Program-made: the position numbers and the translations under genes | Assembly (NCBI GenBank): GCA_035509275.1 | Contig: DATJLU010000091.1 | Coordinates: 1-25,061 of the forward strand | Direction of reading: 5' to 3' | Length of the DNA: 25,061 nt | Source: DAHUYF01 sp035509275 | GTDB taxonomy: Bacteria; Pseudomonadota; Alphaproteobacteria; ATCC43930; CGMCC-115725 | Shown here: positions 1 through 7,675 of the stretch, one piece after another | How the letters are laid out: every line of letters begins with the position of its first letter | Position numbering within the stretch: position 1 is the stretch's first letter | Notes under the pieces: model-generated | What the model was told of the DNA's origin: nothing | Seen by the model: the letters and a program-made list of their open reading frames with translations, nothing else | The model's database searches: none

Positions 1-1080
1 GGCACGCATGAACAGGGGTTCCGCGGCGGATTGACCAAAGCCCTGCGCGCGCATGGCGAGCGAACGAACAATCGCAAGACGTCGCTCATCGTGCCGGAGG
101 ATGTGATGTCCTCCGCCTGCGCGGTGCTGTCGATCTTCATCCGTGAACCGGAATTCCAGGGCCAGACCAAGGAGAAACTTTCGACGCCGGATGCGCAGCG
201 TCTCGTCGAAAATGTCGTGCGCGATCATTTCGATCACTGGCTCGCCGAGAGTCCGCAGGAAGCCGACCGCCTGCTCGGCTTTGTCATCGACCAGGCCGAA
301 GACCGGCTGCGGCGAAAACAGGAAAAGGACGTTTCACGCAAATCCGCCACACGGAAATTGCGCCTCCCCGGCAAGCTTGCCGATTGCAGCATCGGCAGCG
401 CGAGCGGCACGGAGATATTTCTTGTCGAAGGCGATTCCGCGGGCGGTTCGGCGAAACAGGCACGCGACCGCGCAACACAGGCAGTGCTGCCCTTGCGCGG
501 CAAGATCCTCAACGTTGCCAGCGCGGCGACCGGCAAGCTCGAACAGAATCAGGAACTCGCCAATCTGGTACAGGCGCTCGGCTGCGGGACGGGCGCGAAA
601 TATCGTGACGACGATCTGCGTTACGACCGCGTCATCATCATGACGGATGCCGATGTCGACGGCGCGCATATCGCCTCGCTGCTGATGACGTTCTTCTTTC
701 GCGAGATGCCGAAACTGGTGGCCTCGGGCCGTCTCTTCCTGGCGGTGCCGCCGCTCTATCGCCTGCATCAGGGCGACACGACGCTCTATGCGCGCAACGA
801 TCCCCACAAGGAGGAACTGCTCAAAACCGCCTTCGACGGCCGCGGCAAGGTCGAGATCAGCCGCTTCAAGGGGCTCGGCGAGATGCCGGCAAAGCAGCTG
901 CGCGAGACGACGATGGATCCGGCGCAACGCACGCTGCTGCGCGTCACCTTGCCGGAGGAAGGCAAGCGCGATTTCACCGACACGATCGAGCTGGTCGAGA
1001 GCCTGATGGGCCGGAAGCCGGAGCTGCGCTACCAGTTCATCCAGGAGCGCGCCGCCTTCGTGCGCGACCTCGACGTCTGA
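1..1080 (+). CDS. parE: DNA topoisomerase IV subunit B, C-terminal part (5' cut by window)
   Basis: This is the 3' portion of the ATPase/TOPRIM subunit of topoisomerase IV, which with ParC decatenates replicated chromosomes. The reading frame is open from base 1 (GTHEQGFRGG, the end of the transducer domain), so the true start lies upstream of the window. The TOPRIM domain is complete: EGDSAGGSA has its metal-binding Glu codon at 427-429, and TDADVDGAH has Asp codons at 646-648 and 652-654. The C-terminal SRFKGLGEMPAKQLRETTMD segment is also present. ParE is preferred over GyrB because the TOPRIM region lacks the long GyrB insert and because of the KLRLPGKLADCS and GKILNVASAATGKL signatures, which I know from alphaproteobacterial ParE. 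The protein ends in RDLDV, a normal terminus. GyrB is the only serious alternative. Confidence 0.95.
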   Translation, partial: GTHEQGFRGGLTKALRAHGERTNNRKTSLIVPEDVMSSACAVLSIFIREPEFQGQTKEKLSTPDAQRLVENVVRDHFDHWLAESPQEADRLLGFVIDQAEDRLRRKQEKDVSRKSATRKLRLPGKLADCSIGSASGTEIFLVEGDSAGGSAKQARDRATQAVLPLRGKILNVASAATGKLEQNQELANLVQALGCGTGAKYRDDDLRYDRVIIMTDADVDGAHIASLLMTFFFREMPKLVASGRLFLAVPPLYRLHQGDTTLYARNDPHKEELLKTAFDGRGKVEISRFKGLGEMPAKQLRETTMDPAQRTLLRVTLPEEGKRDFTDTIELVESLMGRKPELRYQFIQERAAFVRDLDV

Positions 1081-1108
1081 CGCGACGCCGCTTCGCTACG
1101 CCCGGACG

Positions 1109-1393
1109 CTAGCTTCGCTGGCGCCGCAAGCGGCGGGCATTGGCGCGCGCCCGCCGATGCCATGGCGCGAGCATGGCGGCCGCGCCGGCCGCCGTCCAGG
1201 GTTGCATCAACACCATGGCTGAACGCTGCGCCGCTTGCATCTTCTCGAACACCATCCGCTGATACTCCGCCGGCGAGCAGGTGCCCGCCGCCATCATCCA
1301 GCTCCGGTGCATCATCGTCTCCCAGGAGGCGAAGGTGAGCTCTGCCAACAAAAACGGCAGCGCGGCGGCAGGAGGGCGGCGTCCAAGGCTCAT
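1109..1393 (-). CDS. Small helical protein of unknown function
   Basis: A 94-residue protein that I cannot assign. It has a hydrophobic, Trp- and Met-rich N-terminal half (around LPFLLAELTFASWETMMHRS), then GTCSPAEYQRMVFEKMQAAQRSAM, which looks like an amphipathic helix. The Arg-rich C-terminus (HRRARANARRLRRQRS) is strongly basic. The helical pattern with an EYQRMV..EK..AA motif recalls phasin-like or small helical alphaproteobacterial proteins, but this is impression only. It is convergent with parE, the two stops lying 28 bases apart. No good ribosome binding site precedes the ATG at 1393, so the start is uncertain; a later Met near residue 27 is possible. The basic tail is encoded by GC-rich, hairpin-prone DNA shared with the end of the parE transcript. 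Confidence 0.55.
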   Translation of the reverse strand: MSLGRRPPAAALPFLLAELTFASWETMMHRSWMMAAGTCSPAEYQRMVFEKMQAAQRSAMVLMQPWTAAGAAAMLAPWHRRARANARRLRRQRS

Positions 1394-1439
1394 GGCGCGA
1401 GGGGAACGGCGCGGCGCGCTTGCGCGTTCCCGCGCGCTC

Positions 1440-1619
1440 TCAGCGATCGAGGATCGTACGGCCGATCAGCAGACCGATGACCAGCGTCAGGACGAAGAGC
1501 GCGACGAAGAGGAAGAACAGGATTTTGGCGATGCTGGCTGCCGCGACCGAGACGCCGCCGAATCCGAGCACTGCCGCCACGATCGAAATCGCCAGGAAAA
1601 TCGCGGCCCAGTAGAGCAT
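1440..1619 (-). CDS. DUF1328 family small membrane protein
   Basis: A 59-residue inner-membrane peptide matching the DUF1328 (YtjA-like) family: MLYWAAIFLAISIVAAVLGF, then a Gly/Ala turn, then a second helix (ILFFLFVALFVLTLVIGLLIG) and a short charged end. It has two transmembrane segments, at about residues 4-20 and 28-52. Function in the family is unknown; members are often linked to envelope or general stress. Start choice: the frame holds ATG codons at 1625 and 1619. AGGAG sits directly against the first but 6 bases before the second, so the ATG at 1619 is preferred and gives the usual family length. It lies 69 bases downstream of the alpha/beta hydrolase stop on the same strand. Confidence 0.9.
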   Translation of the reverse strand: MLYWAAIFLAISIVAAVLGFGGVSVAAASIAKILFFLFVALFVLTLVIGLLIGRTILDR

Positions 1620-1688
1620 CCTCATCTCCTCGCGGCCTGCCCCTGCAGTCGGCAACGCTTCTATTCACCAAGGGGTTCCGCACGGCCG

Positions 1689-2411
1689 TCACGCCGCCGC
1701 CGGTTGCGCGAGCCAGCGCCGCAGCGCGGCGTTCACCAGCTCTGGCTGCTCGAGCGTCGAGAGATGACCACACCGTTCGATGGCAACGAGCGTTGCGCCG
1801 GGGATGAGCCCGGCGATTTCCTCGTGCAGCGCGAGCGGCGTCGCCTGATCGTCACGCCCGCACAGCACCAGGGTCGGCACGCGGATGCGTGGCAGGTCAC
1901 CGCGCCCGTCGGGCCTTGCCATGATCGCCTTCATTTGCCGCAGATAAGCATCGCGGCCGACGCGATGAGTCATTTCCATGACAGTGCGCGTCAGCGTCTC
2001 GTCGGCGACATGATCGGGATGCAGCCATTGCGGCAGCAAGCGCGGCGTGATGCCCTTGAACTCGCCTTTATGCGCCAGCTCGATGAGGCCGCGGCGCTGC
2101 GCCAGACGCTCGGGCGTGTCGGCGCGCGCCGAGGTGTCGAGCAAAGCCAAGCGCAGCACCCGCTCGGGGGAGCGCCGCATGATCTCCTGCGCGAGATAGC
2201 CGCCCATCGACAGGCCGGCGAGCGCAAAGCGCGCCGGCGCTTCGGCGAGCACGCGCGCCGCCATGGCCGGCAGCGACTCGTCGCGGGTGAGGTCGGCGAC
2301 GCGCGCCTCGGCGACGTCGCCGAGCGCGGCCAGCTGCGGCGCCCAAAGCGCCTGGTCGCACAACAGCCCCGGCAACAGGACCAAGGGAGTCTTCGCCGCC
2401 GCGGACGCCAT
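1689..2411 (-). CDS. Alpha/beta hydrolase
   Basis: A 240-residue cytoplasmic alpha/beta-hydrolase-fold enzyme. The N-terminal LVLLPGLLCD supplies the oxyanion-hole strand, the nucleophile elbow is GLSMGG (Ser68), the acid is Asp187 or Asp188 in CGRDDQATP, and the catalytic His is His216 in CGHLSTLEQP. The cap region, about residues 95-165, is Arg-rich. Length is normal for the small esterase, lactonase or haloperoxidase-like branch. The substrate cannot be told from the sequence. Start: the ATG at 2411 is preceded by AAGGAAGAGG, a good ribosome binding site. It is divergent from the DEAD-box helicase gene. The upstream region contains GTTAACCATTGCC (2435-2447), a motif partly repeated before the MFS gene. 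Confidence 0.88.
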   Translation of the reverse strand: MASAAAKTPLVLLPGLLCDQALWAPQLAALGDVAEARVADLTRDESLPAMAARVLAEAPARFALAGLSMGGYLAQEIMRRSPERVLRLALLDTSARADTPERLAQRRGLIELAHKGEFKGITPRLLPQWLHPDHVADETLTRTVMEMTHRVGRDAYLRQMKAIMARPDGRGDLPRIRVPTLVLCGRDDQATPLALHEEIAGLIPGATLVAIERCGHLSTLEQPELVNAALRRWLAQPAAA

Positions 2412-2515
2412 TTTTGCCTCTTCCTTGCCGCTTCGTTAACCATTGCCATGAGACTATCGGGTCGCGTTGCGCCCGCCAAGCAGAGCGGGTCTGCGGCTAT
2501 TGGCGGCGAAATAGT

Positions 2516-2544
2516 TTGACTTTCGCGCGCGCAGCCCCAATTAA
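2516..2544 (+). promoter_or_regulatory. Candidate sigma70-like promoter for the DEAD-box helicase operon
   Basis: TTGACT at 2516-2521 matches the -35 consensus at five of six positions. A 17-base spacer separates it from AATTAA at 2539-2544 as a weaker -10. Transcription would begin near 2551 and leave a leader of about 40 bases before the ATG at 2594. The leader is A-rich (AGAAAGAGCGAAGTAAAAG) in an otherwise GC-rich window. Confidence 0.5.
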
Positions 2545-2593
2545 AGGGCGACACAGAAGGTCAGAAACGTAGAAAGAGCGAAGTAAAAGCTTC

Positions 2594-4081
2594 ATGAGTT
2601 TTGCCGATTTAGGCCTCTCGCCAGAGGTCCTGCAAGCGGTGGCCGATGCAGGCTATACCGCCCCCACTCCGATCCAGGAACAAGCCATTCCCCATGTGCT
2701 GACCGGGCGCGACGTGCTCGGTTGCGCACAGACCGGCACGGGCAAGACCGCCGGCTTCACCCTGCCGATGATCGATATCCTCGCCGCCGGCCGCGCCCGC
2801 GCCCGCATGCCGCGTTCGCTCATCCTGGAGCCGACGCGCGAGCTGGCCGCACAGGTCTCGAACGCCTTCGAGACCTACGGCAAGCACCACAAGCTCAGCA
2901 TGGCGCTGCTCATCGGCGGCGAGAGCTTCGCCGATCAGGAGCGCAAGCTCGACCGCGGCGTCGACGTGCTGATCGCCACGCCCGGACGGCTCCTCGACCT
3001 CTTCGAGCGCGGCAAGATCCTGCTCTCGGACGTCAAGATCCTGGTGATCGACGAAGCCGACCGCATGCTCGACATGGGCTTCATCCCCGATGTCGAGCGC
3101 ATCGTCGGATTGCTGCCGCGCATTCGCCAGACGCTGTTCTTCTCCGCCACCATGCCGCCCGAGATCCGGCGCCTCGCCGACGCCTTCCTGATGAATCCGA
3201 AGGAGATATCGGTGGCGCCGCCGGCCTCGCCGGCGACCACGGTGGCGCAGCACCTCATCACCGTTCATCCCGCCGACAAGCGCGACGCGCTGCGCCGCCT
3301 CATCCGCAACGAAGATGTCAAGAACGCCATCATCTTCTGCAACCGCAAGCGCGATGTCGACATTCTCAACCGCTCGCTGCTGAAATACGGGTTCAACGCC
3401 GCGGCCCTCCATGGCGACATGCCGCAATCGAAGCGCACCGAGACGCTCGAGCGCTTCAAGGACGGTGAGGTTCGTCTCCTCGTCGCCAGCGACGTCGCCG
3501 CGCGCGGCCTCGACATCCAGGGCATGTCGCATGTCTTCAATTTCGACGTGCCGATCCATGCCGAGGATTACGTCCACCGCATCGGCCGTACCGGCCGCGC
3601 CGGGCGTGAGGGCCGCGCTTTCACTTTGGCGACCCCGGAGGACGGGCGCTTCGTCAGCGCCATCACCAAGCTGATCGGCAAGGACATCCCGACCATCACG
3701 CTCGAAGGCATCGGCGCCGCCGAGCTCTCCGAGGAAGCGGGCGAAGGCGAGCATCGGCGCCGCGAACGGGGCGGCCGTGGCCGCGGGCGCGACCGCCGCG
3801 ACGGAAGACGGCCCCCACCGCACGAGCCGCGCGACGCCAAACAAGAGCAGCGCCCGCACCAGCCGCAGCAAGAGCGCCGCGACGGGCAGCGCCATGGCGG
3901 GGCGCCTGCCCCGTTGCGCGAGCCGCCGCGACCCGTCACCATGGACCCCGAAGGCAAGGTGACGCCGCTGCCGCGGCGCGATGAGCGCTGGGACGATCAC
4001 GAGGATGATCGCCGCGTCGTCGGTTTCGGCGACCACCTGCCGGCTTTCCTGGCGCGTCCGCCGAGGATCGCGCGCGGCTAG
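2594..4081 (+). CDS. DEAD-box ATP-dependent RNA helicase, RhlE type
   Basis: A 495-residue superfamily 2 RNA helicase that remodels RNA duplexes (ribosome assembly, cold growth or degradosome work in known relatives). All core motifs are visible: Q motif PTPIQ (24-28), motif I AQTGTGKT (45-52), Ia EPTREL (79-84), GG (108-109), Ib TPGR (129-132), II DEAD (153-156), III SAT (184-186), V ARGLDIQG (303-310) and VI HRIGRTGRAG (328-337). After about residue 380 comes a roughly 115-residue low-complexity tail rich in Arg, Gly, Gln and Pro (for example GGRGRGRDRRDGRR), typical of RhlE-like proteins and probably an RNA-binding or condensate-forming tail. The next gene starts 12 bases after its stop, so the two are probably co-transcribed. 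Confidence 0.95.
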   Translation: MSFADLGLSPEVLQAVADAGYTAPTPIQEQAIPHVLTGRDVLGCAQTGTGKTAGFTLPMIDILAAGRARARMPRSLILEPTRELAAQVSNAFETYGKHHKLSMALLIGGESFADQERKLDRGVDVLIATPGRLLDLFERGKILLSDVKILVIDEADRMLDMGFIPDVERIVGLLPRIRQTLFFSATMPPEIRRLADAFLMNPKEISVAPPASPATTVAQHLITVHPADKRDALRRLIRNEDVKNAIIFCNRKRDVDILNRSLLKYGFNAAALHGDMPQSKRTETLERFKDGEVRLLVASDVAARGLDIQGMSHVFNFDVPIHAEDYVHRIGRTGRAGREGRAFTLATPEDGRFVSAITKLIGKDIPTITLEGIGAAELSEEAGEGEHRRRERGGRGRGRDRRDGRRPPPHEPRDAKQEQRPHQPQQERRDGQRHGGAPAPLREPPRPVTMDPEGKVTPLPRRDERWDDHEDDRRVVGFGDHLPAFLARPPRIARG

Positions 4082-4093
4082 GGGTGGGTCCCC

Positions 4094-4351
4094 ATGAAGA
4101 CGATCTTCGTGATGGTGAAATGCGATCTCGGCAAGGCCTATCAGGTCGCCGAGGATGCGGTCGAGAGCGTCGAGCAGGTCTCCGAAGTCTATTCGGTCTC
4201 CGGTCAATATGATCTGCTGATGAAGTGCTATCTGCCGCCCGATATGGATATCGGCCATTTCGTCGTCGACAAGCTGCAGACCCTGCCCGGCATCAAAGAC
4301 ACCTTCACCATCATGGCCTACAAGGCCTTTTCCGAAGACAGATCGTTCTGA
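4094..4351 (+). CDS. Stand-alone AsnC/Lrp ligand-binding (RAM) domain protein
   Basis: An 85-residue protein that corresponds to the C-terminal effector-binding RAM/ACT-like domain of Lrp/AsnC regulators without the DNA-binding helix-turn-helix. Features are the beta-alpha-beta start (TIFVMVKCDLGKAYQVAEDA), the central SVSGQYDLLMKCYLP (the turn before strand 3 usually forms the ligand and oligomer interface) and the terminal ITDTFT-like element (IKDTFTIMAYKAF). Such single-domain proteins are a known family, thought to bind amino acids or modulate partners as decameric rings; the actual ligand is unknown. GGGGTGGG precedes the ATG. It is in the helicase transcription unit and 40 bases ahead of the DUF983 gene. 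Confidence 0.9.
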   Translation: MKTIFVMVKCDLGKAYQVAEDAVESVEQVSEVYSVSGQYDLLMKCYLPPDMDIGHFVVDKLQTLPGIKDTFTIMAYKAFSEDRSF

Positions 4352-4391
4352 CCGCGCGCTCGCGCGACGTCATACCGCTCACAGGGAAGAG

Positions 4392-4757
4392 ATGGCAACC
4401 GGATCGAGCTCGACCGCCATTTGGCGTGGCTTTTGCCGCCGCTGCCCGAACTGCGGCGCCGGGGCGCTCTATCGCCGCTATCTGAAGCCGGTGGCGCACT
4501 GCAGTGCTTGCGGCGAGAGCTACGGCGATATTCGCGCCGACGACTTCCCGCCCTATCTCACCATCCTCGTGGTCGGCCACCTCGTCGTCCCCTTGATCCT
4601 GCTGACCGAGCGGCTGGGCGTCTCGACCGACTGGCAGCTGGCGTTCTGGCTTCCGGTGACCCTCCTCCTCACACTGTTCCTGTTGCCGCGCGTCAAAGGC
4701 GCGATCATCGGCCTCATGTGGTCGCTGAACCTGGGCGCTGCATCGCCCCAGGCCTGA
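4392..4757 (+). CDS. DUF983 zinc-ribbon membrane protein
   Basis: A 121-residue protein of the DUF983 family. The N-terminus carries two CxxC knuckles (Cys18/Cys21 in CPNCG and Cys37/Cys40 in CSACG) expected to bind one zinc. Two transmembrane helices follow: about residues 54-78 (YLTILVVGHLVVPLILL) and 84-106 (LAFWLPVTLLLTLFLLP). Family members are often near cytochrome oxidase or envelope genes in Alphaproteobacteria; their role is not established. GGGAAGAG just before the ATG is a good ribosome binding site. It is convergent with the MFS gene, 46 bases apart, and probably the last gene of the helicase unit. Confidence 0.9.
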   Translation: MATGSSSTAIWRGFCRRCPNCGAGALYRRYLKPVAHCSACGESYGDIRADDFPPYLTILVVGHLVVPLILLTERLGVSTDWQLAFWLPVTLLLTLFLLPRVKGAIIGLMWSLNLGAASPQA

Positions 4758-4803
4758 GCCAAGCGCCGGCGACGCGAGAGCGCGCCGCCGGCTCTCCCTT
4801 CGA

Positions 4804-6204
4804 TCAATCGGCCGTGCCGACCGCTTGGGCCGCGTAGGCGGGCATCGCGCCGTGCAGCTCCTCGGTGTTGATCTCCTCGAGCGAGCGGCCGCGCGTCTCG
4901 GGAATGATGATGAGCGTGAGCACGCCGCCCAGCACGGCCGTACCGGCGAGCAGGCTGATCACGCCTACTTCGCCGATACTGCCGAAGAGCAGCGGAAAGA
5001 GAAACGCGCTCAGCGAGGCGCCAATCCGTCCGCCGACCACCGAGACACTTTGCGCCACTGAGCGGACCCGCGTCGGCGCCAGCTCGACGCCGAGGATGCC
5101 GGCGCCGCTCACCATGCTCGGGAAGGTGATGAAGACGTTGTAGAGACCGAAGACGATGAGCCCCAGGACGGGCGCAGCGGTCAGCTGATCATGGAACCCC
5201 GCGAAGATGGCGAGCATGACCGCGGCCATGATCATGCCAATGGCCTGGGTCGGCTTGCGCCCGAGCCGGTCGAGGGCGTAGAGGCTGAGCACCAGCGCCG
5301 TCGGCAGGATGAAGACCACCGACATCAGCAGCGAGAAGATCGCGGGATCGACGCCCAGCCCCTTCGCGATCAGCGACGGGCCGAACAGGATGCCGGAATA
5401 GACGACGATGTCGAACAGCATCCAGAGCACCGCCGAAGCCAGGATCGGGCCCGAATACTGAAACAGAACCTGCCAGAAATCGCGGCGGTCGACGTCGGGT
5501 ACGGTGTGCCGCTGATCGCCGCAGACCTCTTCGACGACGCCCGAAACGGCGCCGGGATCGCCGGCGAGACGCGCAAGATAGCGCGCCGTTTCCGGCATGC
5601 GGCGGCGCAGATAGAGCACCGAAAGCGCCGGCACGGCGCCGGCCGCCAGCACGATCCGCCATTGCATGTCGGGGCTCACCCCTGCCGACTTCAAGATCAG
5701 CAGCAGCAGGCCCGCGGCGATCGCCCCGCCCCACCACATCACGCCAAAGCCGATGCCGAGGGTCTTGCCGCGATCGTCGCGGTTCGCATGCTCGGCCATG
5801 ATCGTCGGCGACAACACGTAATCGGCGCCGACGCCGATCCCAAGGACGAAACGGATGGCGATGAGCGTCCAGAGATCGGTGGCGAAGATCTGCGCTACCG
5901 CGGCGAGCGCCATCAGCGCCACATCGAGGCCATAGAAGGTCTTGCGGCCGCGCTGCGCCAGCGCGCCGAAGATCACTGCGCCGACGGCGGCGCCAACCAG
6001 CGCCGATCCCGCCAAGAGGCCGCTCTGCAGGCTCGATATCTTGGCGACGCCGAAAGAGGCCAGCACCAAGGGTAGCACGACGCCGATCGAGGACAGGTCG
6101 TAGCCATCGGTGAAGACGCCCATGCCCGTCGTGAACATGGCACGCACATGGAAGCGCTTGAGCGGTTGCTCGTCGAGTAGAGCGAAGGCAGGGGTCGTCG
6201 CCAT
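4804..6204 (-). CDS. MFS transporter, probable aromatic/organic acid importer
   Basis: A 466-residue, 12-helix major facilitator of the sugar/metabolite-H+ symporter branch. The first helix carries FTDGYDLSSIGVVLPLVL; an acidic DGYD/DGFD signature there is shared by phosphate and aromatic-acid symporters. The loop 2-3 motif is a variant (QRGRKTFYG), the loop 8-9 motif is LDRLGRKPTQ, and the end of the last helix has the PETRGRSLEEI signature of sugar-porter-like carriers. The usual large central loop is present (about residues 205-245). The start ATG at 6204 follows an AGAGG site. It is divergent from the SDR-MarR-crotonase-ligase operon with a 206-base shared control region. That placement suggests it imports the acid activated by the ligase; inorganic phosphate or another organic anion are alternatives. 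Confidence 0.88.
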   Translation of the reverse strand: MATTPAFALLDEQPLKRFHVRAMFTTGMGVFTDGYDLSSIGVVLPLVLASFGVAKISSLQSGLLAGSALVGAAVGAVIFGALAQRGRKTFYGLDVALMALAAVAQIFATDLWTLIAIRFVLGIGVGADYVLSPTIMAEHANRDDRGKTLGIGFGVMWWGGAIAAGLLLLILKSAGVSPDMQWRIVLAAGAVPALSVLYLRRRMPETARYLARLAGDPGAVSGVVEEVCGDQRHTVPDVDRRDFWQVLFQYSGPILASAVLWMLFDIVVYSGILFGPSLIAKGLGVDPAIFSLLMSVVFILPTALVLSLYALDRLGRKPTQAIGMIMAAVMLAIFAGFHDQLTAAPVLGLIVFGLYNVFITFPSMVSGAGILGVELAPTRVRSVAQSVSVVGGRIGASLSAFLFPLLFGSIGEVGVISLLAGTAVLGGVLTLIIIPETRGRSLEEINTEELHGAMPAYAAQAVGTAD

Positions 6205-6347
6205 GGAGCACCTCTGAAAGTCGGCGGGTGCGTCCCTGCTTAACCGCTCCGTGTTGCAGAACCTCGTCAGTTCGATGACAGTTTCATGGAGATAACCATT
6301 GCCTAGAACTAACCAGGACAGCGCGCGCCGACGGTGTGGCGGCGCCC

Positions 6348-6376
6348 TTGCTCACGCAGGAGCGTCGGCGTAGTTT
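6348..6376 (+). promoter_or_regulatory. Weak candidate promoter for the aromatic-acid operon
   Basis: TTGCTC (6348-6353), a 17-base spacer and TAGTTT (6371-6376) have promoter spacing but modest consensus. If used, the start would fall inside or just after the AT-rich palindrome at 6377-6392, a natural place for repression. Confidence 0.3.
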
Positions 6377-6392
6377 ATTTTAGATTTAAAAT
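6377..6392. promoter_or_regulatory. Perfect 6-bp inverted repeat, candidate MarR operator
   Basis: ATTTTA (6377-6382), GATT, TAAAAT (6387-6392) is a perfect inverted repeat, ending 18 bases before the SDR start codon. It lies in an AT-rich island inside GC-rich DNA. Size, symmetry and position fit the dimer-binding sites of MarR regulators, and a MarR gene is the second gene of the operon. Binding by that protein is inferred. Confidence 0.55.
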
Positions 6393-6410
6393 ATTTCGCG
6401 CGAGGCGAGC

Positions 6411-7196
6411 GTGACGGCGCAAGCGTCAGGACCGCTGGTCGGGCAACACGCCATCGTCACCGGCGGCGGCACCGGCATCGGCGCGGCGGCGGCGCTGGCG
6501 CTGGCCCAACTGGGCGCCAGGCTGACGCTGATCGGACGCCGCGCCGAGCCGCTCGCCGCCAGCGCCCGCCGCATCGCCGAGGCGACCGGCGCCGCGGCCG
6601 CGGCGGAGTGCCTCGACGTCACCGACGCCGATGGCGTCGCCGCCGGCTTCGCGCGCATCGGCCCGGCCGAGATCCTCGTCAACAATGCCGGCGCGGCCGA
6701 AAGCGCACCCTTCGCCAAAACCAGCCTCGATCTGCTCGAGCGCATGCTCGCGGTGAATTTGACCGGCGCCTTCCTCTGCACGCAGGCGGCGCTGCCGGCG
6801 ATGCTGCGGGCAAAGCACGGGCGTATCATCGCCATCGCTTCGACTGCCGGCCTCACCGGCTATCCCTATGTTTCGGCCTATGTCGCAGCAAAGCATGCGC
6901 TCATCGGGCTCACCCGCGCGCTGGCGCTGGAGACGGCCAAGAGCGGCGTCACCGTCAATGCCGTCTGCCCCGGCTTCACCGATACCGAGCTCGTCGCCCG
7001 CTCGGCCGCGACCATTGCCGCCAAGACCGGGCGCTCGCCGGGCGAAGCGCGTGCCGAGCTGGCGCGGAGCAATCCGATGGGCCGGCTGGTGACGCCCGAG
7101 GAAGTCGCGAGCGCGGTCGCTTTCCTAGCGCTCCCCAGCGCCGGCGCGGTCACCGGCCAGGCCATCGTCGTCGCCGGCGGCGAGGTGATGGCGTGA
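6411..7196 (+). CDS. SDR family NAD(P)-dependent oxidoreductase
   Basis: A 261-residue classical short-chain dehydrogenase. The nucleotide-binding motif is TGGGTGIG (17-24), NNAG lies at 91-94, Asn116 is in the helix-4 position, and the catalytic Ser144 and Tyr157-x3-Lys161 are present. It ends with a typical GQAIVVAGG segment. The start codon is GTG at 6411, with GCGAGGCGAGC before it. In this operon it most likely oxidises or reduces a hydroxyacyl-CoA intermediate (3-hydroxyacyl-CoA dehydrogenase-like step) of aromatic acid breakdown. This is inferred from its place beside an acyl-CoA ligase and a crotonase. FabG-like fatty acid reductase is an alternative by fold. Its stop overlaps the MarR GTG start (GTGA). 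Confidence 0.92.
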   Translation: MTAQASGPLVGQHAIVTGGGTGIGAAAALALAQLGARLTLIGRRAEPLAASARRIAEATGAAAAAECLDVTDADGVAAGFARIGPAEILVNNAGAAESAPFAKTSLDLLERMLAVNLTGAFLCTQAALPAMLRAKHGRIIAIASTAGLTGYPYVSAYVAAKHALIGLTRALALETAKSGVTVNAVCPGFTDTELVARSAATIAAKTGRSPGEARAELARSNPMGRLVTPEEVASAVAFLALPSAGAVTGQAIVVAGGEVMA

Positions 7197-7675
7197 ACGC
7201 GCCCGACCGCGAATCCGCCCTCCTCAGCGACGACAAGCTCGAGCTGAAGCTGTGGCTCCGGCTCCTCACTTGCAGCAGCCTGATCGAGGGCGAGGTGCGC
7301 GCAAGGCTGCGCGAGACCTTTGCCACCAGCCTGCCGCGCTTCGATCTTCTGGCACAGCTCGACCGGGCGCCCGAGGGGCTCACCATGGGCGAGCTGTCGT
7401 CGCGGCTCATGGTGAGCAACGGCAATGTCACCGGCCTCACCGACGCGCTGGTGCGCGAAGGCCTGGTCTCGCGCGAGCCCGAGCCTGAGGATCGGCGCAG
7501 CCTGCGCATCCGCCTCACCGAAACCGGCAAGCGCAGCTTCGACGCGATGACGCCCACGCACGAGCAATGGATCGATCGCATGATGGCGGGTCTCAGCCGC
7601 GCCGAGATGGCGCATCTCCTGGAGCTTCTCGGCAAGCTCAAGCAATCCGTGCGCAGCGCGGCCGGGGCGGCATGA
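7193..7675 (+). CDS. MarR family transcriptional regulator
   Basis: A 160-residue winged-helix regulator. The start is GTG at 7193, overlapping the SDR stop as GTGA, so translation is coupled. The recognition helix region is SSRLMVSNGNVTGLTDALVREGLV (about 69-92), followed by the wing with the MarR hallmark DRRSLRIRLTETG (100-112). N- and C-terminal helices (15-45, 115-155) should form the dimer and ligand pocket. MarR proteins inside CoA-ligase operons usually act as repressors released by the aryl-CoA thioester; that is family knowledge, and applying it here is inference. The probable target is the palindrome at 6377-6392, controlling both this operon and the divergent transporter gene. Confidence 0.92.
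   Translation: MNAPDRESALLSDDKLELKLWLRLLTCSSLIEGEVRARLRETFATSLPRFDLLAQLDRAPEGLTMGELSSRLMVSNGNVTGLTDALVREGLVSREPEPEDRRSLRIRLTETGKRSFDAMTPTHEQWIDRMMAGLSRAEMAHLLELLGKLKQSVRSAAGAA

Noticed and set aside
1281..2519. 412-residue plus-strand frame over the DUF1328 and hydrolase genes
   Set aside because: Arg/Gln/Asp-rich shadow; the minus strand encodes two recognisable proteins there.
2609..4258. 549-residue open frame antisense to the helicase
   Set aside because: It spans two real genes and their gap, has no domain, and mirrors GC-rich codon positions.
4094..4351. Full Lrp/AsnC transcription regulator
   Set aside because: Only the ligand-binding half is present; the space before the ATG is 12 bases, so no helix-turn-helix can be encoded.
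4756..4794. GC hairpin between the DUF983 and MFS genes as an intrinsic terminator
   Set aside because: A 7-bp stem (GCCGGCG/CGCCGGC) with a 14-base loop exists, but there is no T-run on either side and such stems are common at this GC content.
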